Source: Prevotella sp.
Lineage (GTDB): Bacteria; Bacteroidota; Bacteroidia; Bacteroidales; Bacteroidaceae
Direction of reading: 5' to 3'
Assembly (NCBI GenBank): GCA_016290175.1
Contig: JAEETD010000007.1
Location: 1-64,000, forward strand
DNA: 64,000 bases
In this document: positions 44,739 through 54,323 of the stretch, one piece after another
Position numbering within the stretch: position 1 is the first letter of the stretch
Layout: the number at the start of each line of letters is the position of its first letter
Made by a program: the position numbers and the translations under genes
Notes under the pieces: generated by a model
Seen by the model: only the letters and a program-made list of their open reading frames with translations
Database searches by the model: none
What the model was told of the DNA's origin: nothing

Positions 44739-44741
44739 GAA

Positions 44742-47006
44742 TTAGAGATCTGATTTGAGCAGCAGGTCGAGATCATCCTGCTCGCCTACGATCCATAGGA
44801 TATCACCCTCCTCAAACTTGCGGTGAGGCCTTACTGGCGACAGACTCTCCTTACCTTCCTCCAGTCCGATCACCATACAATTGTATAGGTCGCGGATGCG
44901 GCTCTCAGCGAGCGTCTTCCCGATAAACGGACTGTCGGTGCCGATGATGAGCTGGCGCAGCTTCATGTCGCGCTTCTCGATCTCCGGATCCTCGCCCACC
45001 ACCTCGTTTTCTACTGCCTCGCGGAAGGCGCTGAACTGTGCATCGCTGCCGATGGCTTTCAGCACGTCGCCGGGGAAGATGATCGATTCGCCGTCGGGAA
45101 TGTTGACCCTTCGGCCACCACGCAGGATACTGGTGATATGCACACCATACTTCTGCCCCAGGTTCAGTTGCTTCAGGGTACTGCCCATCCAGGCAGAGTT
45201 GAAGGGTATCTTGAATTCGGCAATATGGATATCGCGGTCGAGCAGTTTGCCAGCATATAAGGGGCGCTTCTTGCCATGCACCTGTGCCTCGATTTCCCTC
45301 GAGCGCAGGTTGAGCATGAAGAGACGTTCCATGGTGATGCTGCGGTGCTTGATCCAGCGTGACAGGATGATGCAGACGAGCACTACGATGCCAATGGTGA
45401 TGATCAGGGCTTTGGAGAATTCCGTGAGATAGTTGCAGATATAGAAGATAAACGTGAGTGCTATCAGGGCGCGCACCAGAATGGTGAAGAGCAGCGGCAG
45501 ACGGTTGCGGTTCGACTCCGACCAGAGGGTCTTCCACTCTTCGCTGCGGTTCTTCTTCATCACCATTGCCCGGAGGAAAGGTGCTATCACCAATACCGTC
45601 AGCAGTCCCGTCAGTCCGTTGGCATAGCGTATCAGACCTTCGCCTGGCAGAACCCTCTGCATGAAGGGCAGCACGAAGGTCAGCATCAGTGCGATGGCAG
45701 CCGTCGACAGGATGGAATACACCAGCACGTTCACACCCATCTGCGTCAGCAGACTTTTCCACAGGCTGTTCTTCTGCGTGTTGGGATGACTCATCGACAG
45801 ATGGTTCAGCGACTGGATGATCTTATGGGGCAGATGCTTTTCCAGATTATTGTAAACCGGTGTGGCAAACCGTATCATGTAAGGTGTGAGGAATGTGGTA
45901 ATAACGGATACGGCCACCACCACCGGATAGAGGAAGTCGCTGATCACACCGAGCGACAGACCCAGCGAGGCGATGATGAACGAGAACTCACCGATCTGTG
46001 CCATCGAGAATCCGCAGCGCATGCCCGACTTCAGGCTCTCGCCTCCCAGCATGAAGGCAATGGTGCCCAAGATGGCCTGGCCCACGAGGATCGTCAGTAC
46101 CAGCATCGTGATGGGGAAGGCATAGTCGATGATGATCTTCGGGTCGACGAGCATGCCCACCGACACGAAGAAGATGGCACCGAAGAGATTCTTCACGGGC
46201 TCCACCAGTTTGATGATATGCTCAGCCTCGATGGTCTCTGCCAGGATGCTGCCCATGATGAATGCACCGAAGGCCGACGAGAAGCCCACCTTCGTAGAAG
46301 TGACGGCCATCGCGCAGCACAGACCCAGCGATATGACGAGCAGCATCTCATCGTTGATGAACTCGCGCACCCGTCTGAGGAAGATCGGTATGGCAAAGAT
46401 ACCCACCACGAGCCAGAGCACGAGGAAGAAGATGATCTTCCAGATGCTGCCGAGCATCTCACCGCCACCCAGATCCTTTCCGCTGGCAATGGCACTCAGC
46501 AACACCATCATCACGATGGCCAGGATATCCTCCAGTATCAGCACCGACATCACCAGACCCGCAAACTGCTGTTGCCTGAGACCCAGGTCGTCGAAAGCCT
46601 TGTAGATAATCGTGGTCGACGACATGGCGAGCATACCGCCCAGGAAGATACAGTCCATCTTGCTCCACCCGAACAGATGACCCACGGTCACTCCCAGCAT
46701 CGACATCGAGAAGATAATCGTGCAGGTGGAGATGATCGGCGAGGCACCCATCTTCAGGATCTTCTTGAACGAGAAGTCCAGTCCCAGCGAGAACAGGAGG
46801 AACATCACACCGATGTCCGACCACAAGTGGATACTCTCTGAATCCACTACCGATGCCGTATAGGGCATGTGAGTACTCACCAGGAATCCGGCTACTATAT
46901 AACCTAAGACAAGAGGCTGCTTCAGCCTCTTGAAAATCAGTGTCACGATGCCGGCCACTACCAAGATGAGTGCCAGGTCGTCAATCAGTGCGGGTATTTC
47001 ACTCAT
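44742..47006 (-). CDS. Kef-type cation:proton antiporter with TrkA-C domains
   Basis: 754 residues. The CPA2 membrane domain (about 1-390) has 12 or so helices: [52 protein letters not shown]. Three or four more helices follow (about 410-550), then two C-terminal regulatory TrkA_C-like segments ([40 protein letters not shown]). It probably exchanges K+ or Na+ for protons at the inner membrane. Its start overlaps the end of pepT by 8 bp; its end lies 3 bp from the convergent lptD end. Confidence 0.88.
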   Translation of the reverse strand: MSEIPALIDDLALILVVAGIVTLIFKRLKQPLVLGYIVAGFLVSTHMPYTASVVDSESIHLWSDIGVMFLLFSLGLDFSFKKILKMGASPIISTCTIIFSMSMLGVTVGHLFGWSKMDCIFLGGMLAMSSTTIIYKAFDDLGLRQQQFAGLVMSVLILEDILAIVMMVLLSAIASGKDLGGGEMLGSIWKIIFFLVLWLVVGIFAIPIFLRRVREFINDEMLLVISLGLCCAMAVTSTKVGFSSAFGAFIMGSILAETIEAEHIIKLVEPVKNLFGAIFFVSVGMLVDPKIIIDYAFPITMLVLTILVGQAILGTIAFMLGGESLKSGMRCGFSMAQIGEFSFIIASLGLSLGVISDFLYPVVVAVSVITTFLTPYMIRFATPVYNNLEKHLPHKIIQSLNHLSMSHPNTQKNSLWKSLLTQMGVNVLVYSILSTAAIALMLTFVLPFMQRVLPGEGLIRYANGLTGLLTVLVIAPFLRAMVMKKNRSEEWKTLWSESNRNRLPLLFTILVRALIALTFIFYICNYLTEFSKALIITIGIVVLVCIILSRWIKHRSITMERLFMLNLRSREIEAQVHGKKRPLYAGKLLDRDIHIAEFKIPFNSAWMGSTLKQLNLGQKYGVHITSILRGGRRVNIPDGESIIFPGDVLKAIGSDAQFSAFREAVENEVVGEDPEIEKRDMKLRQLIIGTDSPFIGKTLAESRIRDLYNCMVIGLEEGKESLSPVRPHRKFEEGDILWIVGEQDDLDLLLKSDL

Positions 47007-48222
47007 TATAGTCTGCTGTCAGTTCACATATTCTTACGATCACCTTGAGGGCCTTTTCCATCACCTGTATGCTCACAAACTCATACGGGCCGTGGAAATT
47101 CACGCCGCCAGCGAAGATGTTGGGGCAGGGGAGTCCCTTGAAAGAGAGCTGCGCACCGTCGGTGCCGCCACGGATGGGCTTCACTTTCGGAGCCACGCCA
47201 CAGTCCTGCATGGCATGCAGCACCAGGTCGATCACATGCATCTGCGGATCAATCTTCTCCTTCATATTATAATATTGGTCCCTGATCTCGCAGGTCACCG
47301 TTCCCTCGCCGTATTTCTCGTTCATCCGGTCCACGCAGCGCTGCATGAAGTGCTTACGGTCCTCGAAGGTGTCCCTGTCGTGATCACGGATGATATAGCT
47401 CATCTTTGCTTGCTCCACATGGCTTTCTATACCCAGCAGATGGTAGAAGCCTTCATAGCCCTCGGTGGTCTCAGGTTTTTCGTCTTGTGGCAGCATCATG
47501 GCCAGCTCAGCGGCCAGTGCGTTGGCATTGATCATCTTCCCTTTGGCATAGCCCGGGTGGACGCTGATGCCCTTGATGGTGATCTTCGCACTAGCGGCAT
47601 TGAAGTTCTCAAACTCCAGCTCGCCCAGGTCCCCGCCGTCCATCGTGTAGGCCCATTCACAGTTGAATTTCTCCACATCGAAGTGGTGGGCACCCATGCC
47701 GATCTCCTCGTCGGGGTTGAAGGCGATGCGGATATCGCCGTGCTTGATCTCCTTATGGTCGCGCAGATAGCACATGGCCTGCACGATCTCTGCGATGCCG
47801 GCCTTGTCGTCGGCACCCAGCAGCGTGTGACCGTCAGTCACGATCAGGTCTTCGCCGATATGGTGCAGCAGCTCCGGGAATTTCCTCGGACTGCTTATAA
47901 TTCCCTCCGACAGCAGGATCTCGCCGCCATTGTAGTTATGCACGATCTGTGCCTTGGTATCAGCTCCCGAACAGTCAGGACTGGTATCATAATGCGAGAT
48001 AAAGCCGATGGTGGGTACTTTGTTTTTGAGGTTCGACTTCAGCGTGGCGTAGATATAGCCCTTCTCGTCGAGCTCCACATCGCTGAGGCCTTCCGCCTCA
48101 AGTTCTTTTTTCAGGTACTCTGCAAACAGCAGTTGTTTGGATGTACTAGGCACGCAGTCGGCATCTTCAGCCGACTGCGTGTCAAATTTCGTATAGTTTA
48201 AAAAACGTTCTGTCAGATTCAT
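46999..48222 (-). CDS. pepT: peptidase T
   Basis: 407 residues of the M20B family. It removes the N-terminal residue of tripeptides in the cytoplasm. Zinc-site motifs are [15 protein letters not shown] (His, Asp), [12 protein letters not shown] (bridging Asp), [15 protein letters not shown] (catalytic Glu, Glu) and [19 protein letters not shown]; the last His is in [15 protein letters not shown] with [13 protein letters not shown]. The start is [20 protein letters not shown]. Next to the antiporter gene. Confidence 0.95.
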   Translation of the reverse strand: MNLTERFLNYTKFDTQSAEDADCVPSTSKQLLFAEYLKKELEAEGLSDVELDEKGYIYATLKSNLKNKVPTIGFISHYDTSPDCSGADTKAQIVHNYNGGEILLSEGIISSPRKFPELLHHIGEDLIVTDGHTLLGADDKAGIAEIVQAMCYLRDHKEIKHGDIRIAFNPDEEIGMGAHHFDVEKFNCEWAYTMDGGDLGELEFENFNAASAKITIKGISVHPGYAKGKMINANALAAELAMMLPQDEKPETTEGYEGFYHLLGIESHVEQAKMSYIIRDHDRDTFEDRKHFMQRCVDRMNEKYGEGTVTCEIRDQYYNMKEKIDPQMHVIDLVLHAMQDCGVAPKVKPIRGGTDGAQLSFKGLPCPNIFAGGVNFHGPYEFVSIQVMEKALKVIVRICELTADYNE

Positions 48223-48224
48223 TC

Positions 48225-48734
48225 TTATTCGTAATATTCAATGGTGCGGGTCTGCTCCATCTCCTGACCCATCATCGAGCTCTTGCGGCTGATCCAGTTG
48301 CCCTTGGCATCATACTTGTAGTCAGTGTAGGGAGTTTCCATCTCCTGGCCGCCCATGTCCATCGACTGAGAAGCCACGGCACCCTTGTCGTTATACTTAT
48401 ACTTGATCACCATGTCGTTGCCCATCATGTTCATCGACTGGCTGACCACACGGCCGTTCTCCCACTTGTACTTGAACTCCATCTCCTGGCCCATCATTGA
48501 GCGCTTGGCTGACAGCAGATAGCCGTTCTCGTCGTACTTTGCATCGCTGATGTTGTCGCTCTGCATCTTACCCTCCTTGGTAAAGTTGATAACCTGCTCA
48601 CGACCCATCATGTTCGTCTTGATGCACTTCACGGCACCCGTTGCCTCGTTAGCCTCTACGTCGTGGAATTTGGTCTGTGCCTGCATGGCAAACGGCATAG
48701 CCATTAAGGCGATCATCATAAATAGCTTTTTCAT
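48225..48734 (-). CDS. secreted protein with MMGQEM repeats
   Basis: 169 residues with a signal peptide ([20 protein letters not shown]). The mature part repeats a unit of about 25 residues three to four times, each ending or starting in (S/N)MMG(Q/N/R)(E/D)M and containing K-Y-(N/D)-x-x-G ([40 protein letters not shown]). This resembles the short beta repeats of RHS/YD or MORN type but no family is certain. It lies 3 bp upstream of pepT on the same strand. The function is unknown. Confidence 0.65.
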   Translation of the reverse strand: MKKLFMMIALMAMPFAMQAQTKFHDVEANEATGAVKCIKTNMMGREQVINFTKEGKMQSDNISDAKYDENGYLLSAKRSMMGQEMEFKYKWENGRVVSQSMNMMGNDMVIKYKYNDKGAVASQSMDMGGQEMETPYTDYKYDAKGNWISRKSSMMGQEMEQTRTIEYYE

Positions 48735-48857
48735 TTTACTTTTTTGTTTAAATTGTTAATAATTAAAGTTGATAAATTAGTCAGATAACATCTGCTTCTC
48801 CTTTGACGTAACGCCATCGGAAAGGTTTAATGCTATGGTAAACTATTGTTCATGCTG

Positions 48858-48865
48858 CAAAATTA
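48858..48865 (-). promoter_or_regulatory. possible -7 element for the repeat protein and pepT
   Basis: TAATTTTG on the minus strand, 124 bp before the start. No convincing -33 partner was found. Confidence 0.35.
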
Positions 48866-48947
48866 AACAATATTATTGAAACCATGACGATTCAAATGTT
48901 AAAAGATAAAAAACCTCCCGATTTTTATCATGTATCCGGATTTGTTC

Positions 48948-49141
48948 TTACATATAACCGTCTTCTTCGGCTTTTGCCTTCATCCTCTCGATTCTTTCAT
49001 CAAAATCAGGATGAGAAGAAAATGAGGCGCTTACCTTCGAATGCAGTCTTATAATAGAAGGAGAACCCCTTTATCTTGATAATCTCAGACAAGGCCAACA
49101 GCAAAGCATTGCCTATGTCTGTGGCAAAAAAACCGGTGTAT
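48948..49141 (-). pseudogene. C-terminal remnant, possibly of an M48 metallopeptidase
   Basis: On the minus strand TDIGNALLLALSEIIKIKGF (49111 region downwards) continues into KTAFEGKR. It then changes frame to SASFSSHPDFDERIERMKAK and AEEDGYM with a TAA at 48948-48950. The (S)SHPDxxERIxRMKAxAE segment resembles the end of M48/HtpX-like peptidases. It has no start codon and one frameshift. The DNA between here and 48735 holds no gene I can support. Confidence 0.4.
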
Positions 49142-49212
49142 TATTTGAGTACGTGATTCAATAATGTCATGATGTGGATAGGACAATCTGTGACAGTCAA
49201 AAAAAGTCCTGA

Positions 49213-49902
49213 CTACATCGAGTCAGGCAACTGTATTTCCTTATTCTCAAGCAGTTTCTGCTTGATAAACTCCTGAATATCGTATGGAGTGACATCATAG
49301 ACGGGGTTAAATTCCTCGAAACTCTTCTCTTTGACAAAACGACTTCCGTTCGTAAGCATTGCCAATAACCCACGAGTGCGCAACTTATGACCAGAATGCT
49401 CCAACGCAGCATCTATCATCTTCTGGATATCCTTTCCCTCTTTTAAAATTGAATAGATATCATAATAATCACGAAATTTCGAACGTCGCAGCATTGCTTC
49501 CATCTTCATCGCTCCAATCGACTCCATATCTGCAATATACAAATTATTAAGGTATTGAATCCTCTGCATCGACGGAACTGCCTTACGAGGGGCAGCATAA
49601 AAAGACAACTTCACTCCCTCAAAATTGAATGATACGAAGTCAAAACTCCCAACCTCGTACTCCCTTATCTCACCTACGCTTTCCAGTTCTTTCTTGATAG
49701 CGGGCCAGTCAACTTCAGGTTTTTCGTTCCTTTTTGTCAACCATTTCATAAAGTCCAGATCCTCACTTTGGCGTTTCTCTATCTGCAAAGACAAAGCTGT
49801 CCCACCAACCAGCGTATAAGGCTTTATACATTCTAGTTGGGAGATAATCTCAAAGACCTTACCAGTATGAGGAGCCAAAGATTTCGAACGTTCCATCATC
49901 AA
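49213..49902 (-). CDS. AbiEii-type nucleotidyltransferase toxin
   Basis: 229 residues. The nucleotidyltransferase signature is LVGGTALSLQIEKRQSEDLD (GG-T and the D-x-D metal site), followed by KLSFYAAP and MKMEAMLRRSKFRDYYDIYS (the Lys and Arg-Asp-Tyr-Asp motif of AbiEii). These toxins modify RNA or tRNA 3' ends and act in type IV toxin-antitoxin and abortive-infection systems. The start overlaps the upstream gene stop by four bases (ATGA), the usual antitoxin-first order. Confidence 0.85.
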   Translation of the reverse strand: MMMERSKSLAPHTGKVFEIISQLECIKPYTLVGGTALSLQIEKRQSEDLDFMKWLTKRNEKPEVDWPAIKKELESVGEIREYEVGSFDFVSFNFEGVKLSFYAAPRKAVPSMQRIQYLNNLYIADMESIGAMKMEAMLRRSKFRDYYDIYSILKEGKDIQKMIDAALEHSGHKLRTRGLLAMLTNGSRFVKEKSFEEFNPVYDVTPYDIQEFIKQKLLENKEIQLPDSM

Positions 49903-50231
49903 GCAGCCATTATTCTGTTAATATGGCGGGTCTCTATGCTTTTTACGTAAGCCTCAGGCCGTTTGGCACCAAAGTAATACCATGCATAGAGGATATTAAA
50001 AGGACGAAACATCTCGCCTTGAGGAGCCACACGGTCCAGCCAAACCCGTTTTACCTTTTTAAAGCCGAAAAGCGAAAAGAGTTTGTCGATGTCTTCAATA
50101 TCAAGATAAAGCATCACATGTTCAATCAGTGCCTCATCGGAAATGGATTTCATTTTCGAGACATCGTAAGACCAGAAACAATTCTCTTTCTTTAGCTTAC
50201 GAAACAACTGTTGTCTGACATTATCTTTCAT
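49899..50231 (-). CDS. DUF6922-like antitoxin partner
   Basis: 110 residues from MKDNVRQQLFRKLKKENCFW (ATG at 50231, chosen because the -7 box lies 11 bp upstream; a longer frame would start inside the promoter). The segment FWSYDVSKMKSISDEALIEH and MLYLDIEDIDKLFSLFGFKK matches a short helical family (DUF6922) that I associate with AbiEii genes in Bacteroidota. It is probably the DNA-binding antitoxin of the pair. The family name is from memory. Confidence 0.7.
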   Translation of the reverse strand: MKDNVRQQLFRKLKKENCFWSYDVSKMKSISDEALIEHVMLYLDIEDIDKLFSLFGFKKVKRVWLDRVAPQGEMFRPFNILYAWYYFGAKRPEAYVKSIETRHINRIMAA

Positions 50232-50241
50232 CTTTCGTGGG

Positions 50242-50273
50242 CAAAAGTACATAAAAAAGCTGAAAGTTCCAAA
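50242..50273 (-). promoter_or_regulatory. promoter of the toxin-antitoxin pair
   Basis: On the minus strand TTTG (50273-50270), 20-bp gap, TACTTTTG (50249-50242). Confidence 0.7.
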
Positions 50274-50526
50274 TTTCCAGGCAGTTTTCTTGTTCGCACC
50301 AACTCTTCTTCGTCACGATGAGACCAAGATACTTCGTGACAAATATACTATTTTTGATTCCTTTGTATAGATTGTATAATTAATAAATAATTTCTTGAAT
50401 GAGATAAAATTACAATATAACCGACATCCGACATAGCTAGAGTAATTGCAAGAGCCAAGTATCAAATCTGAGAGAGCCCTTATCGAAGGTTATCAAGCCA
50501 TAATATGACGGATAAATGACTGTTTT

Positions 50527-50581
50527 ATGTCGGTTCAATGTCAGTATAATGTCGGTTAAATGTTGGATTAATGTCAGTATA
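50527..50581. repeat. five 11-bp tandem repeats
   Basis: ATGTCGGTTCA, ATGTCAGTATA, ATGTCGGTTAA, ATGTTGGATTA and ATGTCAGTATA follow without gaps. Inverted CCGACAT copies lie about 100 bp upstream (near 50422-50436). The 11-bp period puts each unit on one face of the helix, as in protein-binding iterons. The rest of 50274-50631 is AT-rich with no gene seen. Confidence 0.7.
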
Positions 50582-50631
50582 TGAGAGCAAAAATTACATA
50601 GCATTAGCTATCTTCTTGTATTAAGGTTATA

Positions 50632-50639
50632 TATTTTTG
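50632..50639 (+). promoter_or_regulatory. -7 element of the 53-residue protein gene
   Basis: TATTTTTG, 25 bp before the start codon; a clear -33 partner is lacking. Confidence 0.45.
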
Positions 50640-50664
50640 AAACGTGCATTAAAGTAAAATTGAT

Positions 50665-50826
50665 ATGGGAATCGCAGGATTTATAATTGCAACAGCTATT
50701 TTTGTCATAGCTTTCGTTTTCTGGACGGACTGGAAAGAAAAACGAGAAGGACAAACAAGCTTCATGTGGCGGATATGCCAAATTTGCGGCAGAAACGGCA
50801 AACCTTGCCATAACTGTCGCATCTAA
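50665..50826 (+). CDS. 53-residue membrane protein with a C-terminal zinc-knuckle
   Basis: MGIAGFIIATAIFVIAFVFW forms one membrane helix, then a charged stretch TDWKEKREGQTSFM and a Cys motif CQICGRNGKPCHNC (CxxC-x6-CxxC), like half of a DnaJ-type zinc finger. A -7 box precedes it. It ends 10 bp before the convergent permease gene. An overlapping minus-strand open frame has no such features, so the plus strand is preferred. The family and function are unknown. Confidence 0.6.
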   Translation: MGIAGFIIATAIFVIAFVFWTDWKEKREGQTSFMWRICQICGRNGKPCHNCRI

Positions 50827-50836
50827 AGGCACTTTT

Positions 50837-52159
50837 CTATTTCTCCTTACCGTGCACGCTTTTGACCTTCATGCCCAGCTTGTCAGGCAGGATGGCGTTG
50901 AGCAGGACGCCCAGCAGGGCTGCGAGAGCCAGGCCGGAGAAATGGATGGGGCCGATGCTGACATTATCGTCGGCACCATATTTCACTCCGATGGCGATGA
51001 CCAGAATGGAAGCTGCCACAAAGACATTGCGCGAGGAGTTGAGGTCGACGCTGTCCTCCACCAGATTGCGCACACCGACGGCAGAGATCATGCCGTAGAG
51101 AATCAGGCTCACACCACCGATAGTGGCTGCCGGCATCAGGCCGATGAGACAGGCAAACTTAGGACAGAAGGACAACAGGATGGCGAAGCAGGCTGCCAGA
51201 CGGATGACGGCAGGGTCGAAGACTTTCGTGAGGTTCAACACACCCGTGTTCTCGCCGTAGGTGGTATTGGCAGGGGCTCCGAAGAGTGATGCCAAGGCCG
51301 TGGCCAGTCCGTCGCCCATCAGCGTGCGGTGCAGGCCGGGCTCCTTCAGGAAGTCCTTGCCTACGGTGGAGGAGATAGCGCACATGTCGCCGATGTGCTC
51401 CATGATGGTAGCGATGGCTATGGGGACAATGGCGACGATGGTGGAGATGAGGAAGGTGGTGTCGATATCATCGAAGACGGCCAGCACGGTCTGCTCGCGG
51501 CTGAATGGCAGTCCGATCCATGCAGCATTGTCTAATGCCGAGAAGTCGACCTCGCCCATCACGGCGGCGAGCGTATAGCTGACCAGCACTCCCAACAGGA
51601 TGGGGATGATCCTGATGATGCCCTTGCCCCACACACTGGTGGAGATGACCGTTATGACGGCTACGAGGGCAAGCAGCCAGTTGGTGGTGCAGTTCTGGAT
51701 GGCGCTGCCTGAGAGTACCAGACCGATGGCGATGATCATGGGGCCCGTGACCAGAGGGGGAAAGTATTGCAGGATCTTCTCCAGACCGAAAGACTTGATG
51801 AGACCTGCCATCACGAAATAGCAGAGTCCGGCGCAGAAGACACCGATACAGGCATAGTCGAGGGCCAGCGTCTCTGTCATGCCCTGCTCCACGCCCAATG
51901 CCTTCACGGACATATAGCCTCCGAGGAAGGCGAACGAGGAACCGAGGAATGCCGGCACCTGCAACTTGCTGACGAGGTGGAAAACCAATGTGCCGATGCC
52001 CGCAAACAGCAGGGTTGACGACACGGAGAGTCCTGTCAGTACGGGCACCAGGACGGTGGCGCCGAACATGGCGAATAAATGCTGGACACCTAAGATGATG
52101 TACTTGGGCGTGCCCAATTCTCTGGCATCGGTGATGCCTTCTTTCGGAGTGATGTTCAT
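50837..52159 (-). CDS. uraA: uracil/xanthine permease, NCS2 family
   Basis: 440 residues from MNITPKEGITDARELGTPKY (ATG at 52159; the open frame extends upstream through the dnaG promoter). About 14 membrane helices. Family motifs are YIILGVQHLFAMFGATVLVP, the substrate-binding Glu in EHIGDMCAIS, and NTTYGENTGVLNLTKV. It takes up uracil or a related base with protons. Expressed alone from a promoter divergent from dnaG. Confidence 0.9.
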   Translation of the reverse strand: MNITPKEGITDARELGTPKYIILGVQHLFAMFGATVLVPVLTGLSVSSTLLFAGIGTLVFHLVSKLQVPAFLGSSFAFLGGYMSVKALGVEQGMTETLALDYACIGVFCAGLCYFVMAGLIKSFGLEKILQYFPPLVTGPMIIAIGLVLSGSAIQNCTTNWLLALVAVITVISTSVWGKGIIRIIPILLGVLVSYTLAAVMGEVDFSALDNAAWIGLPFSREQTVLAVFDDIDTTFLISTIVAIVPIAIATIMEHIGDMCAISSTVGKDFLKEPGLHRTLMGDGLATALASLFGAPANTTYGENTGVLNLTKVFDPAVIRLAACFAILLSFCPKFACLIGLMPAATIGGVSLILYGMISAVGVRNLVEDSVDLNSSRNVFVAASILVIAIGVKYGADDNVSIGPIHFSGLALAALLGVLLNAILPDKLGMKVKSVHGKEK

Positions 52160-52184
52160 GTCTGGTTTATTTTGATTTCGCTGG

Positions 52185-52192
52185 CAAAGATA
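52185..52192 (-). promoter_or_regulatory. uraA -7 element
   Basis: TATCTTTG on the minus strand, 25 bp before the start codon. Confidence 0.55.
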
Positions 52193-52230
52193 CGAAAAAA
52201 TGAGAGAAAAGCCAAATTTATCAGATCTTA

Positions 52231-52262
52231 TTTGTGTTTCTCGATGTTTTTGCTTATCTTTG
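52231..52262 (+). promoter_or_regulatory. dnaG promoter
   Basis: TTTG (52231-52234), 20-bp gap, TATCTTTG (52255-52262). It supports the dnaG start at 52281. Confidence 0.75.
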
Positions 52263-52280
52263 CAGTCATCAAAACTGATT

Positions 52281-54323
52281 ATGATAGACAGGGCTACGAT
52301 AGACAAGATCATGGACGCCACGAACATTGTGGATGTGGTGGGTGAGTTCGTCACGCTCAGGAAGGCGGGAGTGAACTACAAAGGGCTGTGCCCGTTCCAT
52401 GACGATACGACGCCGTCGTTCATGGTGTCGCCTTCGAAACAGATCTGCAAGTGCTTTGCCTGCGGTGAGGGCGGTACGGCCATCAACTTCCTGATGAAGC
52501 ATGAGCAGATCACCTATCCCGAGGCGTTGCGCTGGCTGGCGAAGAAATATAATATCGAGATTCAGGAGAAGGAACTGACCGACGAGGAGAAGCAGCAGCA
52601 GAGCGACCGCGAGTCGATGTTCATCGTAAACGAATGGGCGAAGACGTATTTTCAGGATGTGCTGAGGAATGATCCCGACGGCATAGCCATCGGTAAGCAG
52701 TATTTCCGCAGCCGTGGCATCAGGGATGATATCGTGGAGAAATTCTGTCTGGGCTTTGCGCTGCCTCAGCGGGATGCGCTGGCCAAGGCCGCGCTGAAGG
52801 CGGGGTACAAGGCGGAGTATTTAGTGAAGACAGGACTATGTTTCGAAACTAAGAGTGAAGAGTTAAGAGATAAGAACTATGATTACTCTCAGGACGAGAA
52901 TGCTGACAGCAAAGGTAATCATAACTCTTCACTATTAACTCTTAATTCTCCACTCAGGGACCGCTACAGCGGTCGCGTGATCTTCCCCTGGCTGAATGTG
53001 AGCGGGAAGGTGGTGGCCTTCGGCGGACGACTGCTGGACGCCAGGACCAAGGGCGTGCAGCAGAAATACGTGAACTCGCCCGACTCGGAGATCTACCATA
53101 AGGACCACGAACTCTATGGCCTGTTCCAGGCGAAGAAGGCCATCGCCAAGGAAGACCGCGTGTATATGGTGGAGGGCTATACCGACGTGATTGCCATGCA
53201 CCAGAGCGGCATCGAGAATGTGGTGGCGAACAGCGGTACGGCGCTCTCGGTGTATCAGATAAAACTGCTCCGTCGCTTTACACAGAACATCACCTTATTA
53301 TATGATGGTGACGAGGCGGGTATCCATGCTGCCATGCGTGGTACGGACATGCTGTTGGCAGAAGGCATGAACATCAAAGTGCTGCTGCTGCCCGATGGTG
53401 ATGACCCGGACTCGTTTGCCAAGAAGCATTCGGCACAGGAGTTGAAGGATTATATCGAGAAGAACCAGACGGACTTCATCACGTTTAAGACGCGACTGAC
53501 GGTGGAGAACGTGACCGACCCCGTGAAGCGCTCGGAGGCCATCAGCGGCATCGTGAAGAGTATCTCGGTAATCCCCGATCAGATACTGCGCTCAACGTAT
53601 CTCAGCGAGTTGTCGCAGCGCATGGACATCAAGGAGCAGACGCTGCTGAACTCGATGAACGGGATGATACGCAAGGACCTTGAGGAGAAGGAAAAGGAAC
53701 GGGAGCGGAGTCAGGGGGACAGGTTGCCTGATTCCGGACAGCATAAAGATCAAGGAACTGTCACCCTGATTCCCGGCTCCATCACACCCGACTCCAAGGT
53801 GGAGGAACTGATCATCCAAAGCATCATCCGCGACGGCGAGAAGGTGATTTATGAGCATGTGGAGACGGACGACGGGGGATTTACGGATCTGACGGTGGCC
53901 CAGTATGTGGATTTTGACTTGGGACAGGACAATATCCGTTTCCATGACGAACTCTATAACCAGATACTGGAGGAGGCTGTGGCGCATAGTGGCGAGCCTG
54001 ATTTCAAGGCGGAGACCTACTTCATGCACCATCCGGATGTGAATATCAGCAGTCTGGCAGCACGACTGGCCATCGATACGCATCAGCTGAGCAAGAATTT
54101 CCAGGTGAAGGTGCGGGAGGGAGGTCTCCGTCAGCATGTCCTGCATCTGGTGCTCGACCTGCGTATGGACATCGTGGAGAAACGACTGAAGGAACTGAAG
54201 GCACAGATGCGGCAGGTGGGGTCGGATATGGACCGCATCAAGGCGCTGATGGAGGAATTCAAGGAGACGCAGGAACTGCGGAATGCCCTGGCCCAGCAGC
54301 TGGGAAATGACCTAGTGGGGTAG
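52281..54323 (+). CDS. dnaG: DNA primase with two repeat-encoded insertions
   Basis: 680 residues from MIDRATIDKIMDATNIVDVV. It makes RNA primers at the replication fork. The zinc finger is CPFHDDTTPSFMVSP plus CKCFACGEGG (about 38-64). The TOPRIM domain has YMVEGYTDVIAMHQSG and LLYDGDEAGIHAA. The C-terminal helicase-binding region is shorter and divergent. Two segments look inserted. Near 192-226 (KSEELRDKNYDYSQDENADS) is encoded by the heptamer palindrome 52853-52955, just before RDRYSGRVIFPW of the core. Near 477-497 (QGDRLPDSGQHKDQGTVTL) is encoded by the element at 53710-53772, in the linker before the C-terminal domain. Both keep the frame. Confidence 0.95.
   Translation: MIDRATIDKIMDATNIVDVVGEFVTLRKAGVNYKGLCPFHDDTTPSFMVSPSKQICKCFACGEGGTAINFLMKHEQITYPEALRWLAKKYNIEIQEKELTDEEKQQQSDRESMFIVNEWAKTYFQDVLRNDPDGIAIGKQYFRSRGIRDDIVEKFCLGFALPQRDALAKAALKAGYKAEYLVKTGLCFETKSEELRDKNYDYSQDENADSKGNHNSSLLTLNSPLRDRYSGRVIFPWLNVSGKVVAFGGRLLDARTKGVQQKYVNSPDSEIYHKDHELYGLFQAKKAIAKEDRVYMVEGYTDVIAMHQSGIENVVANSGTALSVYQIKLLRRFTQNITLLYDGDEAGIHAAMRGTDMLLAEGMNIKVLLLPDGDDPDSFAKKHSAQELKDYIEKNQTDFITFKTRLTVENVTDPVKRSEAISGIVKSISVIPDQILRSTYLSELSQRMDIKEQTLLNSMNGMIRKDLEEKEKERERSQGDRLPDSGQHKDQGTVTLIPGSITPDSKVEELIIQSIIRDGEKVIYEHVETDDGGFTDLTVAQYVDFDLGQDNIRFHDELYNQILEEAVAHSGEPDFKAETYFMHHPDVNISSLAARLAIDTHQLSKNFQVKVREGGLRQHVLHLVLDLRMDIVEKRLKELKAQMRQVGSDMDRIKALMEEFKETQELRNALAQQLGNDLVG
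52853..52955. repeat. heptamer-built palindromic insertion in dnaG
   Basis: The left arm is five 7-bp units (GAGTGAA, GAGTTAA, GAGATAA, GAACTAT, GATTACT). The right arm has the inverted heptamers (AACTCTT, CACTATT, AACTCTT, AATTCTC, CACTC). The inner stem is TATGATTAC (52878-52886) with GTAATCATA (52915-52923). It is translated within dnaG. Confidence 0.75.
53710..53772. repeat. palindromic element inside dnaG
   Basis: 63 bp. Left arm GTCAGGGGGACAGGTTGCC and right arm GGAACTGTCACCCTGAT are imperfectly inverted. Encodes QGDRLPDSG, comparable with HGDRPHCD of the cls copy. Confidence 0.65.

Noticed and set aside
50527..50581. Iterons as a replication origin
   Set aside because: There is no replication initiator gene or DnaA-box cluster nearby; left as repeats of unknown use.
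50608..50832. 74-codon minus-strand open frame
   Set aside because: It has no family features and overlaps a plus-strand frame with a membrane helix and paired CxxC motifs, which is the better gene.
52159..52354. N-terminal extension of the uracil permease
   Set aside because: The extension crosses the dnaG promoter and the uraA -7 box and has no family match; the ATG at 52159 gives the normal start.
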